Source: Qipengyuania_C sp046254955
Lineage (GTDB): Bacteria > Pseudomonadota > Alphaproteobacteria > Sphingomonadales > Sphingomonadaceae
Assembly (NCBI RefSeq): GCF_046254955.1
Contig: NZ_JBJXRG010000001.1
Location: forward strand, 1,426,001 to 1,490,000
Length of the DNA stretch: 64,000 bases
Direction: 5' to 3'
A program made the position numbers and the translations under genes. Shown one piece after another: positions 62,131-64,000 of the stretch. The notes beneath the pieces are model-generated. The model was not told the DNA's origin. It worked only from the letters and a program-made list of their open reading frames with translations, and searched no databases. Each line of letters opens with the position of its first letter. The stretch's first letter is position 1.

Positions 62131-62189
62131 TCGGATCACTCCTGTTGCGGATCGGTGCGCTTTACAGCGGATGATGGAGCTGTATACAC

Positions 62190-62205
62190 ATTTGTCCGGA
62201 CAAAT
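62190..62205. promoter_or_regulatory. Perfect 16-base palindrome between divergent operons
   Basis: ATTTGTCCGGACAAAT is a perfect palindrome. It lies between the TPR-like operon (starting 62130 minus) and the VOC gene (starting near 62221 plus). The TTGTC-CGG-ACAA pattern recalls sites of GntR-family regulators of the FCD group. No such regulator is in the window. The adjacent TGTATACA (62181-62188) is also palindromic. Confidence 0.6.
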
Positions 62206-62220
62206 ATCCAGCCTCAAAAT

Positions 62221-63153
62221 GTGGCCGGGACTGTCCGAAAATTGCAGGAGAGATTCATAGCCTCGCTTGATCATGTTCTGGCGGTGACCATCATCGTCGA
62301 TGATATCGGCGAGACGGCCCGCGCCTATGGCGAGGCATTTGGTTATCGGGATCTGGAACGGCGAGCTGTAAGCGCTTCGGAAGCCGAGACGTGGGATTGC
62401 CCGGCAATGGAAGGCGCCCCGCTGCTGTTGATGCAGCCGGAAAGCGGTGCAGACTTCGCGCTCCGCTTTGTCGAGGCCGAACCTACCGAAGGCTATGCTG
62501 CGCTGCAGACGCACGGCTGGAATGCGGCCGAATTGCTGGTTCAGGACCCTGATGCGATGGCCGAGAGGTTAGCAGCTTCGACTTTCGAAGTGATCGGCAT
62601 GCCCTATGATCTTGGCGGCAATCCCAACGCCCGCGCAATGCAGGTGCAGGGCCCCTCGGGAGAGATACTCTACCTGACGCGGCTGAAGGGCGATTATGCC
62701 GAATTCTTCGGAACGGCGAACTGTCCGGTCGATCGCGGCTTCATCATGGTTGCGGGCGGCCCGGATCACGATGCCATGAAGCGCTTCTACGCCGATCTGG
62801 GGCAGGAGATCGTTGGCGAAAGCGACTTTCCGATTACCGTCCTTTCGCGCGCGCTCGGCCTGCCGCGAGAGACGCGCTACCCACTGTCATCCGCTCGGTT
62901 GGCGCGCAGTTATTCGTTCGAGCTCGATGGCTATCCCGAACAGACACGGGCGCGCCCACGCCGCTACGGCGAGCTGCCGCCGGGTATCGCCATGGTGAGT
63001 GTCGCGGTAAACAATCTAGATGCCATCGATCTCGAATGGAGATCTCCGCCCAAGCCTATAACGCACGCTCCCTACAACGGACGGCGCGCTGCGGTGGCGA
63101 TTGGTGCAGCGGGTGAGTGGCTGGAATGCGTTGATGGTGGAGAGACGAAATGA
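62221..63153 (+). CDS. VOC family protein (two glyoxalase-fold domains)
   Basis: A protein of about 310 residues whose first domain has LDHVLAVTIIVDDIGETARAYG and IVDDI, typical of VOC proteins; the second begins near CPVDRGFIMVAGGPDHDAMK. No signal peptide is seen, so it is cytoplasmic. The start is unclear: the frame has GTG at 62221, TTG at 62242, and an ATA at 62257 that alone has a well-placed AGGAG site. The stop overlaps the next gene by four bases (ATGA). Substrate unknown. Confidence 0.75.
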   Translation: MAGTVRKLQERFIASLDHVLAVTIIVDDIGETARAYGEAFGYRDLERRAVSASEAETWDCPAMEGAPLLLMQPESGADFALRFVEAEPTEGYAALQTHGWNAAELLVQDPDAMAERLAASTFEVIGMPYDLGGNPNARAMQVQGPSGEILYLTRLKGDYAEFFGTANCPVDRGFIMVAGGPDHDAMKRFYADLGQEIVGESDFPITVLSRALGLPRETRYPLSSARLARSYSFELDGYPEQTRARPRRYGELPPGIAMVSVAVNNLDAIDLEWRSPPKPITHAPYNGRRAAVAIGAAGEWLECVDGGETK

Positions 63154-64000
63154 CCGACGAACCGGCGCCTGAACCGATGGCAATATCCGGCATACACGAT
63201 TTCATCCACGGCCATGCGGCGGGCGATTTCAACCGCATGCTCGAATTCTGGGCCTATTTCGGGTTTGAACCGGTTGCGGAGGGTGAACTGCATGCGGCGC
63301 AGGCCAAGGCGCTCTATGGCCACGCGTCGGACCTCAAGTCGGTCAAGCTCGCCCATCCAGGCTGCGATACATGCGACACGGGATATGTCCGGCTTCAATT
63401 CTGGAGCGAGCTGGCAAACGAAGGGCTGGGGAGCGCCAAGGCGATCGACGTCGGCGGGCGATGGATGGGGATCTATGTCCGTGACGGTATGCGTGTCAGC
63501 GAGGCGATCCATGGCGAAAAGATCAAGGGCAATCATGACTGGTCGCTGACCGCCCTGGTGCGGGCGGCTTTCGCCTGGCCCGAACCGCAAATCTCGCTTG
63601 CCGCGCCGTTCATGGGCTTGAGGGAGTTCGTGGCTCTGGGCGATGAATTCCGGCTGGCCTTTGTCGAGCGGGTCGGTTTCGAGCGGCCCGGTTTCGGAAC
63701 CTTTGCAGAGAACCTCCCGTTCCAGAACACCGAAGGAACGCACGCCAATATCGTCCAGCCGGTCGGAGGATTTTCGACCGATTTCTACAAGGAAGTATTC
63801 GGTCTCGTCACAATGGCCAACGGCGAAGCGCATGATAGCGGGGAGGAAGCACCTACGATCGAGGCGCTGAAGCTGGACGATGGTCAGACCTTCTGCATCG
63901 AGCGGCTCGTCCACCCCGACAGCCCGGGGGGAATGCTGCAGGTTTATTCGCCCTATAGCGGCGAAAAGGACCTGCGCGACATATCGCGCATCGGGGCGCG
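63150..64000 (+). CDS. VOC-like family protein, cut by the window edge
   Basis: An open frame starts with the ATG of an ATGA overlap with the previous gene and runs off the right edge after at least 283 codons. The start reads MTDEPAPEPMAISGIHDFIH, then AAGDFNRMLEFWAYFGFEPV, like a VOC domain start. A CDTCDTG segment and a second domain-like region (FQNTEGTHANIVQPVGG) follow. No signal peptide is seen. I cannot name the function; it is the second of a tandem VOC pair. Confidence 0.7.
   Translation, partial: MTDEPAPEPMAISGIHDFIHGHAAGDFNRMLEFWAYFGFEPVAEGELHAAQAKALYGHASDLKSVKLAHPGCDTCDTGYVRLQFWSELANEGLGSAKAIDVGGRWMGIYVRDGMRVSEAIHGEKIKGNHDWSLTALVRAAFAWPEPQISLAAPFMGLREFVALGDEFRLAFVERVGFERPGFGTFAENLPFQNTEGTHANIVQPVGGFSTDFYKEVFGLVTMANGEAHDSGEEAPTIEALKLDDGQTFCIERLVHPDSPGGMLQVYSPYSGEKDLRDISRIGA

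Overview
The window looks like chromosomal DNA of a sphingomonad, most likely family Erythrobacteraceae (Erythrobacter/Altererythrobacter-like). The base composition is GC-rich, the coding density is high, and the gene content fits: a PtsP with a GAF domain, DUF465 proteins, a RodZ-like protein, TamA/TamB, an S46 peptidase, PutA, a large TonB receptor and SO2930-type cytochromes. This assignment rests on protein style and gene order, not on a 16S gene. I see no rRNA, tRNA, IS element or CRISPR array. No stretch longer than about 250 bases lacks a gene; the longest gaps are 29391-29635, 52010-52246 and 34876-35094.

Region 1 (1-22.6 kb) is core metabolism and housekeeping: the start of a DUF1465-like gene, two divergent DUF465 genes, ptsP, a RodZ-like protein, a CpoB/YbgF-like protein overlapping tilS, the pair zwf plus a divergent PEP-carboxylase-like gene, a transglutaminase, an S46 peptidase, rimO, a DUF1761 protein, the operon serS-surE-potassium channel, a sulfotransferase, and a DUF4212/sodium symporter pair ending at a good terminator.

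Region 2 (22.6-36.3 kb) is envelope and catabolic genes: tamA-tamB-small lipoprotein with one-base overlaps, putA, a carotenoid oxygenase gene broken by a frameshift, and an FAD monooxygenase.

Region 3 (36.3-44.1 kb) is a compact VirB-type type IV secretion operon transcribed right to left: virB1-B2-B3-B4-B6-B9-B10-B11. It has no recognisable virB5, virB7, virB8, virD4 or relaxase.

Region 4 (44.2-64 kb) is the accessory part. It holds a TetR regulator, a double-VOC lipoprotein, a cytochrome c/PQQ fusion lipoprotein, an epoxide-hydrolase-like lipoprotein, a TonB receptor, a Gfo/Idh-AKR-TauD operon, a solute:sodium symporter, an SDR, a beta-helix lipoprotein with its SO2930-type diheme cytochrome, a monoheme cytochrome, two tandem tetratricopeptide-like proteins and two tandem VOC proteins. 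Three of its intergenic regions carry the same inverted-repeat motif (TTRTTG-N9/10-CAATAA, or a close variant), so I propose that much of it is one regulon under the TetR protein. The simplest reading is a catabolic system: outer-membrane uptake, oxidation and hydrolysis by membrane-anchored periplasmic enzymes feeding c-type cytochromes, inner-membrane import by the symporter, and cytoplasmic oxidoreductases. The substrate cannot be read from the sequence. This region is my best candidate for an undescribed system.
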